Source: PALSA-505 sp036267135
GTDB lineage: Bacteria > Actinomycetota > Actinomycetes > Streptosporangiales > Streptosporangiaceae
DNA: 64,000 nucleotides
Reading direction: 5' to 3'
Assembly (NCBI GenBank): GCA_036267135.1
Contig: DATAWQ010000019.1
Coordinates: forward strand, 86,308-150,307
Below the pieces are notes generated by a model, which did no database searches, was not told the origin of the DNA, and saw only the letters and a program-made list of their open reading frames with translations. Position 1 is the first letter of the stretch; every line of letters begins with the position of its first letter. Positions 51,130 to 64,000 of this stretch are shown here, one piece after another. The translations under genes were made by a program, and so were the position numbers.

Positions 51130-51204
51130 GGACGACCTTTACCACATAACGTACGGTGATTGTCGTCCCTTTGCGCTGGATGCCAACGCATCGCTACGGT
51201 TTAA

Positions 51205-51291
51205 GGGAAGAGCCCGGGGGCGGCCGAGTAGAGAACGTGCCGACCCGGGGAAGGCCGACACGGTACCAAAGGCCCCCTCGGGCTCCTTCCC
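51205..51291. terminator. Long imperfect hairpin between convergent genes
   Basis: GGGAAGAGCCCGGGGGC (51205-51221) can pair with GCCCCCTCGGGCTCCTTCCC (51272-51291) with small bulges, across a loop of about 50 nt. It lies between the thioesterase and the convergent response regulator and probably ends both transcripts. Confidence 0.6.
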
Positions 51292-51321
51292 GTGTACTGA
51301 GTCCCGATCCTGGCCTGGGTG

Positions 51322-51954
51322 TCAGCCCGGCTGGCCGGCGGCTGGAGCCTTCGGGCCGGCGCCGTCGTCAGGACCGGCCATGGCCCGGTCGAGCACGGCC
51401 TGCGCCACGTCCCGCATGCTGATCCGGCGGTCCATCGAGGTCTTCTGGATCCAGCGGAACGCCTCGGCCTCGCTGAGCCCGTGCTCGGCCTGCAGCAACC
51501 CCTTGGCCCGGTCCAGCAGCTTGCGGACCTCCAGCCGGTCGCGCAGGTTGCTGACCTCGGCTTCGAGGGCGCGGACCTCCTGGAACCGGCTGACCGCCAT
51601 CGCAATGGCCGGCACCAGGTCGGCCTTGGTGAACGGCTTGACCAGATACGCCATAGCGCCGGCGTCGCGAGCCCGCTCGACGAGGTCACGCTGGGAGAAT
51701 GCGGTGAGGATGACCACCGGCGCGATCCGCTCGGCGGCGATCTGCTCGGCAGCGGACAACCCGTCGAGCACCGGCATCTTGACGTCGAGTATGACCAGGT
51801 CCGGGCGCTGGCTGACGGCCAGCTTGACCGCCGTCTCGCCATCGCCGGCCTCGCCGACGACCTCGTAGTCCTCTTCCTCGAGCATCTCCTTCAGGTCAAG
51901 CCTGATCAGCGCCTCATCTTCGGCGATCACGACACGAAACGGCGGCTTACTCAC
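51322..51954 (-). CDS. pdtaR: ANTAR-domain response regulator (PdtaR-like)
   Basis: The 210-residue protein has a receiver domain with VVIAEDEALIRLDLKEML (acidic pocket), the phospho-acceptor Asp57 in LVILDVKMPVLDG, and Lys in YLVKPFTKADL. An ANTAR RNA-binding domain follows (about 140-200): RKLLDRAKGLLQAEHGLSEA, EAFRWIQKTSMDRRISMRDV. ANTAR proteins bind paired hexaloop hairpins in nascent RNA and prevent termination. The location near polA agrees with M. tuberculosis Rv1626 (PdtaR) as I remember it. The partner kinase PdtaS is not in the window. Confidence 0.94.
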   Translation of the reverse strand: MSKPPFRVVIAEDEALIRLDLKEMLEEEDYEVVGEAGDGETAVKLAVSQRPDLVILDVKMPVLDGLSAAEQIAAERIAPVVILTAFSQRDLVERARDAGAMAYLVKPFTKADLVPAIAMAVSRFQEVRALEAEVSNLRDRLEVRKLLDRAKGLLQAEHGLSEAEAFRWIQKTSMDRRISMRDVAQAVLDRAMAGPDDGAGPKAPAAGQPG

Positions 51955-52046
51955 CCCATGAGACTACCCTGAACGGGTAGATTGACGTTGGGTCGCTCCT
52001 CGGCCCGGCCACCTTCGTCCGGTGGGTGGTGCACCGGGGAGAAAAG

Positions 52047-52129
52047 GCCGGGATGATGGAATGGCAGACATGGACGCCTCAAAAGCGTCTGCTCGAAAGG
52101 GCGTGCGGGTTCGAATCCCGCTCCCGGCA
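52047..52129 (+). tRNA. tRNA-Leu, anticodon CAA
   Basis: The acceptor stem GCCGGGA (52047-52053) pairs with TCCCGGC (52122-52128), discriminator A. The anticodon stem GACGC/GCGTC encloses the loop CTCAAAA with anticodon CAA at 52080-52082, reading UUG. A long variable arm (TGCTCGAAAGGGCG region) marks a type II tRNA, and the T-arm is GCGGG-TTCGAAT-CCCGC. CCA is not encoded. A broken homing-endonuclease-like gene starts 50 bp downstream. Confidence 0.95.
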
Positions 52130-52179
52130 CCCAGCAGGGCATTAACCGAATTGTCGGTACCTCCATGGATCATAGATCC

Positions 52180-52963
52180 ATGTACTCGCGCGCCACCGTC
52201 GAACTCGCCCTATCATTGTCGGAACTTGGAATTCTTGATCGCGAGAATGCGTTGATTTGTGGCGTGTCCACAGCGGCCAAATTTGTGGCGTGTCCACAGC
52301 GGCCATCCGCCATTGGCGGCGTGGCAGTCGCCGAAGCGGACCGCAGGAGTCCATACCTCGTTGCCCGCGCTGCGATGACCGGGCACTGGATACGTGCGCC
52401 TATGCCTACCTTCTGGGCCTGTACCTGGGAGACGGCCGTATCACGCTGGGGCGCCGAGGCGTTTACGCACTGTCGATCTCTTGCTGCGACGACTGGCCTG
52501 GTCTGGCCGACGAAGCGGAACATGCGATGATCGCGGTCATGCCCGCCGCGGGCGTCTTCAGGGTCGCGAGGCAAGGGTGTCACGAAATCAAGAGCACCTC
52601 TAAGCACTGGACGTGCGTATTTCCCAGCACGGCCCAGGCAGGAAGCATGAGCGCCGGATCGAACTGGAACCTTGTCAGCAAACAATCGTGACAGACCATC
52701 CGGGCGAATTCGCAAGAGGACTATTTCGTTCGGATGGATGTCGTACCATTAATCCGGTTCGCCGCGTGGGGGTGAACGGTGAGCGCCAACACGAATACCC
52801 ACGCTACTTTTTCGATAACCGCTCGGACGACATCTTGCGGTTGTGTGGTGCGGCGCTGGACGGGCTGGGGGTGGCTTGGCGGTTCAGCAAGCCGACGACG
52901 ATCTCGGTGGCGCGTCGCGGGGCGGTGGCCAGGCTGGACCGGTTCGTGGGACCGAAGTACTGA
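52180..52963 (+). pseudogene. HTH-LAGLIDADG-type protein, broken by a 26-bp duplication and a 1-nt deletion
   Basis: Joined across two frameshifts, the reading frame gives MYSRATVELALSLSELGI...CGVSTAA, then IRHWRRGSRR and CPRCDD, then AYLLGLYLGDGRITLGRRGV, STSKHWTCVFP, then QHGPGRKHERRIEL, FARGLFRSDGCRTINP and VARLDRFVGPKY. This is an N-terminal HTH plus two LAGLIDADG-like motifs (YLLGLYLGDG, ARGLFRSDG), a family frequent in actinobacteria. The first lesion is a tandem 26-bp duplication at 52255-52305, the second a missing C in the CCC run at 52623-52625. Without them the frame would be continuous. Function of the intact family is not settled; DNA binding or homing is inferred from the fold. 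Confidence 0.82.
52255..52305 (+). repeat. Frame-breaking 26-bp tandem duplication
   Basis: A 25-bp sequence starting ATTTGTGGCGTGTCCACAGC occurs at 52255-52279 and again at 52281-52305, a period of 26. Removing one unit restores the frame from GVSTAA to IRHWRRG, the helix-turn-helix recognition segment. Confidence 0.9.
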
Positions 52964-53072
52964 GTCCGGGCGGCTGGATGTCCGAGCCGGTGAGTAGGTT
53001 GCGGCGCCAGCCGGGCGCACCTAGTGGAGCGGTACTGACACCTACTACTGGGCGAGTCGCAGCAGCGGTGGG

Positions 53073-53810
53073 CTACTTGAGCAGGTCACAGAAGCGGCGG
53101 GCGAACAGGTAGGAGTCGCCTGGCCAGCGGGCGGACACGTAGTTGCGGTCCTGCACCACGAAGGCGGGGCTGTCGTCGGTGGCCGTGCCGCGCTTGGACA
53201 GGACGACCGGGCCGCGCTGGAACTGGCGGGCCGGGTCGTCCAGCGCCGCCTTGACCTCGTCCTCGACGTAGGCGGGATAGGTCCGGTAGTACCGGCCGAG
53301 CCGCCAGGCAGTGGTCAGGTAGGCGGCACGCTCCATGTATTTGGGCAGGCACGTGGTGGTCCGGTCGGCCAGCACCGGGCGGCCACCGGCGCTGGTCCGG
53401 GCCAGCACCAGTACACCGTGGCAGATCGCACCCACCGGGCGGTCAAGTTCCCAGAACGCGGCGACCTTCTCCCGCAGCACAGGCGAGCCCAGGTACTGGC
53501 GCATGCCCGGGGCGTGCCCGCCGGGCAGAAACAGGCCGTCGAATTCGGTGGGATCCAGGTCGGACCAGGCCAGCGTCGCGGCGAACTCCGGAGACCTGGT
53601 CATCTCGGCGTAGTAGCCGCGGGGCTGGGGCTCGGCGCCCAGCTGGCCGAACAGGACGCCGGTGAGGAGCCTGGGGTCGGCGGCCGGGACCGTGCCGGCT
53701 CGTTCGGTGGCGAAGACGATCTCATGACCGGCGTCGCGGATCATGCGCCACGGCACGGCGACCTCGGTGACGTCGAAGTCGTGGTCGGGCAGGGGGATCA
53801 AGACGCGCAT
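53073..53810 (-). CDS. DJ-1/PfpI-family protein (type 1 glutamine amidotransferase-like)
   Basis: This 245-residue protein has the DJ-1/PfpI fold: MRVLIPLPDHDFDVTEVAVP at the N-terminus, FDGLFLPGGHAPGMRQYL, and the nucleophile elbow AICHGVLVLART with Cys130. The long segment YYRTYPAYVEDEVKAALDD and the end VSARWPGDSYLFARRFCDLL fit the Hsp31/glyoxalase III-like subgroup. A deglycase or glyoxalase role is possible, but the residues needed are not certain from sequence. It stands alone between the broken LAGLIDADG gene and a repeat-rich gap. Confidence 0.88.
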   Translation of the reverse strand: MRVLIPLPDHDFDVTEVAVPWRMIRDAGHEIVFATERAGTVPAADPRLLTGVLFGQLGAEPQPRGYYAEMTRSPEFAATLAWSDLDPTEFDGLFLPGGHAPGMRQYLGSPVLREKVAAFWELDRPVGAICHGVLVLARTSAGGRPVLADRTTTCLPKYMERAAYLTTAWRLGRYYRTYPAYVEDEVKAALDDPARQFQRGPVVLSKRGTATDDSPAFVVQDRNYVSARWPGDSYLFARRFCDLLK

Positions 53811-53867
53811 CGGGTCATCATCTCGCCCGAGCGGCCCAACAAGCCAGAGCCCGAGCGGGCCCGGACC

Positions 53868-54020
53868 GGCGCCACTCGGACCGGCGCCGCCCAGAGCCTG
53901 GGGCCGCCCGGACCGAGCCCGCCCGGACCGGGCCCGCCCGGACCGGGGCCGCCCAGAGCCCGGGGCCGCCCGGACCGAGCCCGCCCGGACCGGGGCCGCC
54001 CAGAGCCCGGACAGCCTGGG
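53868..54020. repeat. GC-rich nested repeat (CCCGGACCGGGG / CCGCCCAGAGCC units)
   Basis: The 237-bp gap 53811-54047 is filled by repeats of about 45-60 bp built from CCGCCCGGACCGAGCCCG and CCGCCCAGAGCCCGGGG units, two main copies plus partial ones. It is non-coding and lies between genes read on the same strand. Confidence 0.75.
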
Positions 54021-54047
54021 CCGGAGCCGCCCGGGCCGGGGGCTGGG

Positions 54048-54413
54048 TTAGTCGCGGGTGATCGGGTGGCCTAGGCGGGCCAGGTGTTCGGCGCCTACGC
54101 GTTTGGGGACGACCATGAGCCAGGCGTCGGTGATGAGCTCGCGCATCTCGGGCACGTCGAGTTCGGCCATCCGGGCGCTGATCCACTGGAAGCGCATGTC
54201 GCTGGGCCTGGGCAGCATGAACTTCTGCGGTTCGGAGGCGACCATGGCTTCGCGCTCCTCCTTGGGAAAGCCGAAGGCCATCCTGGTCTCGTCTTCGGAG
54301 ATAGCGGCGTAGACGATCTTGCCAACGCGGAACTTCACCTGGCGATGGATCAGGTGCTCGGAGGTCCGGGGCAGCGACATGGCCCACAGCCGGACGTCAT
54401 CGATCGTCACCAT
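54048..54413 (-). CDS. MmcQ/YjbR-family (DUF419) protein
   Basis: This 121-residue protein starts at the ATG at 54413, with GGGAG 7 nt upstream (a GTG one codon earlier is possible). It has the YjbR pattern: the start MVTIDDVRLWAMSLPRTSEH, FRVGKIVYAAISEDETRMAF, GFPKEEREAM, then WISARMAELDVPEMRELITD and AWLMVVPKR. The double-wing fold resembles DNA-binding proteins, but its role is unknown. Confidence 0.9.
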   Translation of the reverse strand: MVTIDDVRLWAMSLPRTSEHLIHRQVKFRVGKIVYAAISEDETRMAFGFPKEEREAMVASEPQKFMLPRPSDMRFQWISARMAELDVPEMRELITDAWLMVVPKRVGAEHLARLGHPITRD

Positions 54414-54693
54414 CACCGTGCTCCCATTCCAGGGCGATCCGGTCAGCTACATCGTCAGGTTACTAGCGGGAAACCGGATCGCCGGGCTAGCGGATCTTCC
54501 CGAGGCTGGCCGTTTGCGGCGCCAGCGGGGAGGAGCAGGGGCAGGCGTGACCTCTTCGAAGGGCTCGGCGCGCAGTGCGCGGTGTCCGGCCTGGCCTGAC
54601 CGACACGCGGCGCTGGTGGCATCCGCTGGCCAGGAAGCCGTTTGCGGAACGGGGTTCTTGCTAGATCGGTGGGTCGCTGGTCAGAGTGGGGTT

Positions 54694-55303
54694 ATGACCG
54701 CAACCGTAGAACCGGCTCAAGCTACTGCCGACGTGACGTCCTGGCTGGCGCGATTCGAGGACGCGCTGACGTCGGGCGACGCGGAGGCGGCGGTCGCGTT
54801 GTTCGACCACATGCCGTACCTGAAGTTCCCGGCCAACTGGCCGGTGTTCTCGCCCAAGGACAAGATCGCCGACTGGCTCGAGTCGTACACCAAGATCATG
54901 GAGCTCAACTACTGGGCGAACTGCGAGGCGAAGAGCGCATCGTATGATGCGGCGGCCGCCGAGTGAATGGTGCACGTCAAGCGGAACGGGCGCCCCATGG
55001 TGCCGCGGCCCAGGCAGCTCGTGCTGGCCACCGGCATGTCGGGCCGGCCCAACGTGCCTTCGTTCCCCGGGATGGACGTGTTCCGCGGCGACCAGCACCA
55101 CTCGTCGGCGCACCCCGGCCCCGACGCGTACCGGGGTAAGCGGTGCGTGGAAGCCCACCCAGCAGGAGGCGCTCTGGTTCCAGGGCGGGAACCTGCACCA
55201 GTCCCGGCACTACTCCCTCTACCTGGCGCTCCAGCTCAAGGCCAGGCAGGCCGGCCTCCCGACGCCGGTCTACGGCCTGCAGGAGGTGCATCACCGCGGC
55301 TAG
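54694..55303 (+). pseudogene. Decayed flavin-containing monooxygenase
   Basis: Fragments of one gene lie in order but are broken. An ATG at 54694 opens MTATVEPAQATADVTSWLAR and an NTF2-like start (EDALTSGDAEAAVALFDH). This joins directly to MPYLKFPANWPVFSPKDKIA, so the FAD-binding GxGxxG region is lost. A stop follows GAG at 54964, and the same frame then continues with RQLVLATGMSGRPNVPSFPG and MDVFRGDQHHSS. After AYRGKR a large internal part is missing, and the end (WKPTQQEALWFQGGNLHQSR, LALQLKARQAGLPTPVYGLQ) is in the +1 frame. At about 200 codons it is a third of the normal ~600 and cannot be active. Confidence 0.85.
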
Positions 55304-55373
55304 CGGACCGGGCACCGCCGCGCCCTGAGCGGGCACCTGTGGCAAGGGGCCCGCGGGCCGCGGGCATCAGCAC

Positions 55374-55832
55374 CTACAGGCTGGCGCCCTCGTCGGCGTA
55401 GGAGAGCAGGCGGGACGGCGCGAGCCTGGCCCACACCTCAACCCAGTCCCCCACCGCGCGCTGGACGTCCGTGGGGACGGCGGCCGGCGGGACGATCGCG
55501 GCCAGTCCCTCGATGATCACGACGACGTGGCCGGTGTGGTCGCCTTCGGGGATGGTCATCGTCAGCCAGGGCTGGCGGCGCAGGTTGCGCTCCCGCACCG
55601 AGCCACCGACCATGGGCAGCCAGAAGACCGTCCCGCGCCGGAAGTACGACGATATGGCGGCGTGCGGGCGGCCGTCGGGCCGGCCGGTGCCGATCACCGC
55701 GAACGCGCGGCGGTCCAGGTACGCCGCGAGTTGCTCGTCGGACAGACGGCGCTCGGCCGGGAACGCGCTGATGGTGGCGGCGCTGGCTTTCGCGAAGGAC
55801 CGGTCTTGCAGCGCCGCCAATTCCGTGCTCAT
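55374..55832 (-). CDS. Pyridoxamine-5'-phosphate-oxidase-fold (split-barrel) flavin/F420-binding protein
   Basis: This 152-residue protein has the PPOX split-barrel pattern: LSDEQLAAYLDRRAFAVIGT, GRPDGRPHAAISSYFRRGTV, FWLPMVGGSVRERNLRRQP, and VVVIIEGLAAIVPP. Actinobacterial members bind F420, FMN or heme and reduce or degrade small molecules. The cofactor cannot be chosen here. Its 3' end faces the decayed monooxygenase. Confidence 0.86.
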   Translation of the reverse strand: MSTELAALQDRSFAKASAATISAFPAERRLSDEQLAAYLDRRAFAVIGTGRPDGRPHAAISSYFRRGTVFWLPMVGGSVRERNLRRQPWLTMTIPEGDHTGHVVVIIEGLAAIVPPAAVPTDVQRAVGDWVEVWARLAPSRLLSYADEGASL

Positions 55833-56386
55833 GTCACAGTTTTACGGGGTCGGTATCCGCGGGTCTGCCCCGGGGGCCCAATCGATCATCCGGCCTGGCC
55901 GGCCCGGGTCTGAGCCCGGCGGGACCCGGGTCTGAGCCCGGCGGGGGCCGGGACCTGAGCTCCCTCGGGGGGCCGGGCCTGAGCCAGCGGGGAGCCGGGG
56001 CCGACGGGACCCTGGACTGGGTTCGGTCGCGACACGGGCCGATTGGGGGCGAAAACCGGGCCCAGGGGTGTCACGCAGGGTGATTTTGGGGGTTTAGATG
56101 CCCCGGAGGCCCCTGTGTGGCTGAGATCACCTTTGGCCAAAAAGTAACGAATTCATAACGGCACCCGAACGGGGTGCCCAACCCGAGTTTGCCGACCGGT
56201 TTCTCCCCTCTGACCAGCCTCTTCGCAAAACGGTCGCCAACCCGCTACCGGCCGGTGGTCCGGCACCCGCCAGGCCGCGGCCGGCGGTCCGCCGTTATCG
56301 CTTGCGGACCACATCTCTTGGCAATACCGGCAAACGCCAGTTACCTTGGCGGACGCATTCACAACTCGTCACATAGGAGGACCGAA
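55833..56386 (+). promoter_or_regulatory. Long leader/intergenic region upstream of the LysM-Rpf gene
   Basis: This region holds a 22-bp tandem repeat (CCCGGGTCTGAGCCCGGCGG at 55903 and 55925), the palindrome TTTGGCCAAA (56132-56141) followed by an AT-rich stretch that is a likely promoter, and two hairpins in the probable leader: GGCACCC/GGGTGCC (56160-56178) and GGTCCGC/GCGGACC (56286-56310). Some Rpf genes of actinobacteria have a c-di-AMP (ydaO) riboswitch in such a leader. I do not find its conserved core here and do not call it. Confidence 0.6.
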
Positions 56387-56425
56387 ATGGTCACAGGGGG
56401 TGAGATCGCGTCCTTCGTTGAGTAG
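56387..56425 (+). CDS. Twelve-codon leader ORF (MVTGGEIASFVE), tentative
   Basis: An ATG at 56387 follows a perfect AGGAGG with 6 nt spacing, and the frame stops after 12 codons (TAG at 56423). A terminator-like hairpin starts 10 nt later, then the LysM-Rpf gene with its own ribosome-binding site. I infer a translated leader that could set folding of the hairpin. It has no obvious run of regulatory codons (for example Cys, Trp or Leu). Confidence 0.5.
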   Translation: MVTGGEIASFVE

Positions 56426-56434
56426 ACCTTAAGT

Positions 56435-56476
56435 GGCCCCGACCGTACGTGATTCCAGCACGTGGCCGGGGCCTTT
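56435..56476 (+). terminator. Attenuator-like hairpin before the LysM-Rpf gene
   Basis: GGCCCCG (56435-56441) pairs with CGGGGCC (56467-56473), with an inner ACGTG/CACGT stem, and is followed by TTT. It lies between the 12-codon ORF and the next ribosome-binding site (CGGAGGT), so transcripts ending here would not reach the Rpf gene. Confidence 0.7.
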
Positions 56477-56508
56477 GCATGGCAACAAACCTCGGAGGTA
56501 ACAAAGCC

Positions 56509-57117
56509 ATGACGCTGTCAAGTATTGCAGCCAGTGGGGCTGCGAAGACCCTGATGGCCGTCACGATTTCGCTGCATCCGGCCGTGGCCAAGCACGAGAG
56601 CTACGTCACCGTCAAGTCTGGCGACACGCTCAGTTCGATCAGCCAGAAGGTGTACGGCAAGTCGGCTGACTGGCCCGCGCTGTGGTGGGCGAACCGGCAC
56701 AGCGTGCACAACCCGAGCGAGATCCGGGTGGGCCAGCGGCTTCACCTAGTGAGCAAGTCCTCGGTGAAGAAGCTCGTCCACGAGGCGGCGAAGGCCGCGG
56801 AGGCGTCGGACCACGCTGCGGCCTCGGCGCCGGCAGCGACGACCGAAGCTCCGGTCGCTGAGCCGGCCACGACCGCCTACACCGGCTCTGGCGGCTTCCA
56901 GAGCTGCGTCATCGCCGCGGAGAGCGGCGGCGACGCCTCGGCCGTCAACCCCTCCAGCGGCGCGGGTGGCCTGTACGGCTTCCTGCCGTCCACCTGGCAA
57001 GCACTCGGCTACTCGGGCCTGCCCGAGGACGCCTCTGTGGCGGAGCAGAACGCCGCCTATGCCAAGGAGTACGCGGCGTCGGGCGGCAGCGCCTGGTCCG
57101 CTTACGACGGGTGCTGA
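56509..57117 (+). CDS. Secreted LysM + Rpf-like (resuscitation-promoting factor) peptidoglycan hydrolase
   Basis: This 202-residue protein starts at the ATG at 56509, with GGAGGT 9 nt upstream; an in-frame ATG at 56479 is less likely. A weak signal-like segment (AAKTLMAVTISLHPAVA) is followed by a LysM domain (YVTVKSGDTLSSISQKVYGK ... NPSEIRVGQRLHLV, about 32-82) and an Ala/Pro-rich linker. A C-terminal Rpf/transglycosylase-like domain follows (FQSCVIAAESGGDASAVNPS, GLYGFLPSTWQALGYSGLPE, AWSAYDGC). Glu138 is the catalytic acid, and Cys133 and Cys202 could form the usual disulfide. It should bind and cleave peptidoglycan, as in germination or dormancy exit. Confidence 0.92.
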   Translation: MTLSSIAASGAAKTLMAVTISLHPAVAKHESYVTVKSGDTLSSISQKVYGKSADWPALWWANRHSVHNPSEIRVGQRLHLVSKSSVKKLVHEAAKAAEASDHAAASAPAATTEAPVAEPATTAYTGSGGFQSCVIAAESGGDASAVNPSSGAGGLYGFLPSTWQALGYSGLPEDASVAEQNAAYAKEYAASGGSAWSAYDGC

Positions 57118-57151
57118 AACGTTAAGAACGGGTGCTGAAACCCGCTAAGAC

Positions 57152-57180
57152 AGCCCCGGCCCGGTCCACGGGCCGGGGCT
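57152..57180 (+). terminator. 12-bp stem-loop after the LysM-Rpf gene
   Basis: AGCCCCGGCCCG (57152-57163) pairs with CGGGCCGGGGCT (57169-57180) across a 5-nt loop, 35 nt after the stop. Just before it, a 14-nt sequence over the stop codon (ACGGGTGCTGAAAC, 57107-57120) is repeated at 57128-57141. Confidence 0.85.
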
Positions 57181-57260
57181 GCCCCTTGTCCGCGCCGCAG
57201 ACCGGGCGGCGGACCGGCGGCGGACCGGCGGCGGACCGGGCGGCGGACCGGCCGGCGGCG

Positions 57261-58817
<1,557 letters not shown>

Positions 58818-58833
58818 CGCGATCTTCCTCCCG

Positions 58834-63606
<4,773 letters not shown>

Positions 63607-63786
63607 TCACGCTCCCGTCGTCTCGTACGCGTACTGGATGTGTGCGTTCGGGACAACGTTGGCCCACTGTGCTAGCCCGGGGGGACGCCCCCCGGAGCCC
63701 CCCGAGGGGGCTCAACCGTCGGCGGCGCTGCCGTCGGGCAGTCCGGGGTAACACCCGGAATGTTTCAGCGAGGTTACCCTACAGAG

Positions 63787-64000
63787 TCATTCTTCCCCAT
63801 GATCACCCGGAGGACAAACACCCGCGGTGGCCCCGGGGCGTACCTCGTCGCGGATGACCCTCAGCGCGCCGAGCAGGGCGTCGAGTTGCGGGGCGGTCAG
63901 CAGCCCGGTGAACCAGCGGTCGATGTCCTTGACGTGCTGGCGCACCACATCGGCGAGAACGTCCTGGCCAGCCTCGGTAATCACGGTGAACGACCCACGC
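63787..64000 (-). CDS. MarR-family transcriptional regulator, C-terminal part (5' end outside the window)
   Basis: The visible 71 codons read ...GSFTVITEAGQDVLADVVRQ, then HVKDIDRWFTGLLTAPQLDA and LLGALRVIRDEVRPGA. This is the end of a MarR/SlyA-type regulator: the wing strand (VxxTEAG) followed by the dimerisation helices. The frame is open to the window edge, so the HTH and start lie outside. It is on the same strand as gltB and upstream of it, with a 180-bp gap (63607-63786) that holds the gltB promoter and a CCCCCCGGAGCCCCCCGAGGG-type palindromic GC stretch near 63688. Confidence 0.8.
   Translation of the reverse strand, partial: RGSFTVITEAGQDVLADVVRQHVKDIDRWFTGLLTAPQLDALLGALRVIRDEVRPGATAGVCPPGDHGEE

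Noticed and set aside
52040..53070. Integrated genomic island at tRNA-Leu
   Set aside because: There is no integrase, no direct repeat of the tRNA 3' end further downstream, and only one broken gene before normal chromosomal genes resume.
56100..56510. c-di-AMP (ydaO/yuaA) riboswitch upstream of the LysM-Rpf gene
   Set aside because: The position fits, but I could not match the conserved core segments. A covariance-model search (RF00379) would decide.

Overview
The window is about 70% GC, codes densely on both strands, and carries gene families that together point to a filamentous or soil actinobacterium: paired XRE-DUF5753/DUF397 regulators, an AroH-type chorismate mutase, four-domain ribosomal protein S1, an ANTAR response regulator, a LysM-Rpf protein and HelD. 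The order pdtaR-like / thioesterase / polA / rpsA / coaE / uvrB, and the long minus-strand block der-cmk-tyrA-aroH-pseudouridine synthase-scpB-scpA-parA-xerD-ald-nudix-pyrG, are actinobacterial core-chromosome neighbourhoods. No phage, plasmid or CRISPR module is visible. The species cannot be named from this sequence.

Left part (1-16300), accessory: a membrane GGDEF protein with a degenerate active site, cut by the window edge; a secreted serine protease behind an unusual leader (six-codon ORF, hairpin, tandem palindromes); an aldo/keto reductase; a DUF574-type methyltransferase; two separate HTH-DUF5753 + DUF397 modules; an MFS exporter; a secreted Kelch-repeat protein; BioA; an ECF sigma factor translationally coupled to a membrane-anchored eight-repeat YVTN propeller protein (probable anti-sigma sensor); and a two-gene unit ending in a serpin.

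Centre (16285-47000): the core block above, in which several adjacent genes overlap as ATGA/GTGA and so are probably co-transcribed and coupled. These genes cover ribosome assembly (Der, pseudouridine synthase), nucleotides (Cmk, PyrG), aromatic amino acids (TyrA, AroH) and chromosome segregation/dimer resolution (ScpA, ScpB, ParA, XerD). Between pyrG and the DNA-repair block (uvrB, coaE, rpsA, polA) lie a thiolase-like protein without the usual Cys nucleophile, a three-gene SPFH/AIM24/AIM24 zinc-ribbon cassette, a HelD-type RNA polymerase recycling ATPase with a DUF35 protein behind it, a DMT-like membrane protein, a HAD hydrolase, a lipoprotein and a DinB protein.

Right part (46950-64000): a secreted galactose-mutarotase-like protein under a LacI-type palindrome; a complete IS630-family element with 35-bp terminal inverted repeats and a passenger ORF, inserted just upstream of a thioesterase; the ANTAR regulator; tRNA-Leu(CAA) followed by a broken HTH-LAGLIDADG gene (26-bp tandem duplication plus a 1-nt deletion); a decayed flavin monooxygenase; small stress/redox genes; a LysM-Rpf gene behind a mini-ORF and attenuator-like hairpin; gltBD (glutamate synthase); and the C-terminal part of a MarR-type regulator at the edge. 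GC-rich minisatellites occupy many of the intergenic gaps. A 25-nt sequence recurs, in the same reading frame, inside extra segments of two unrelated core genes (xerD and gltB).
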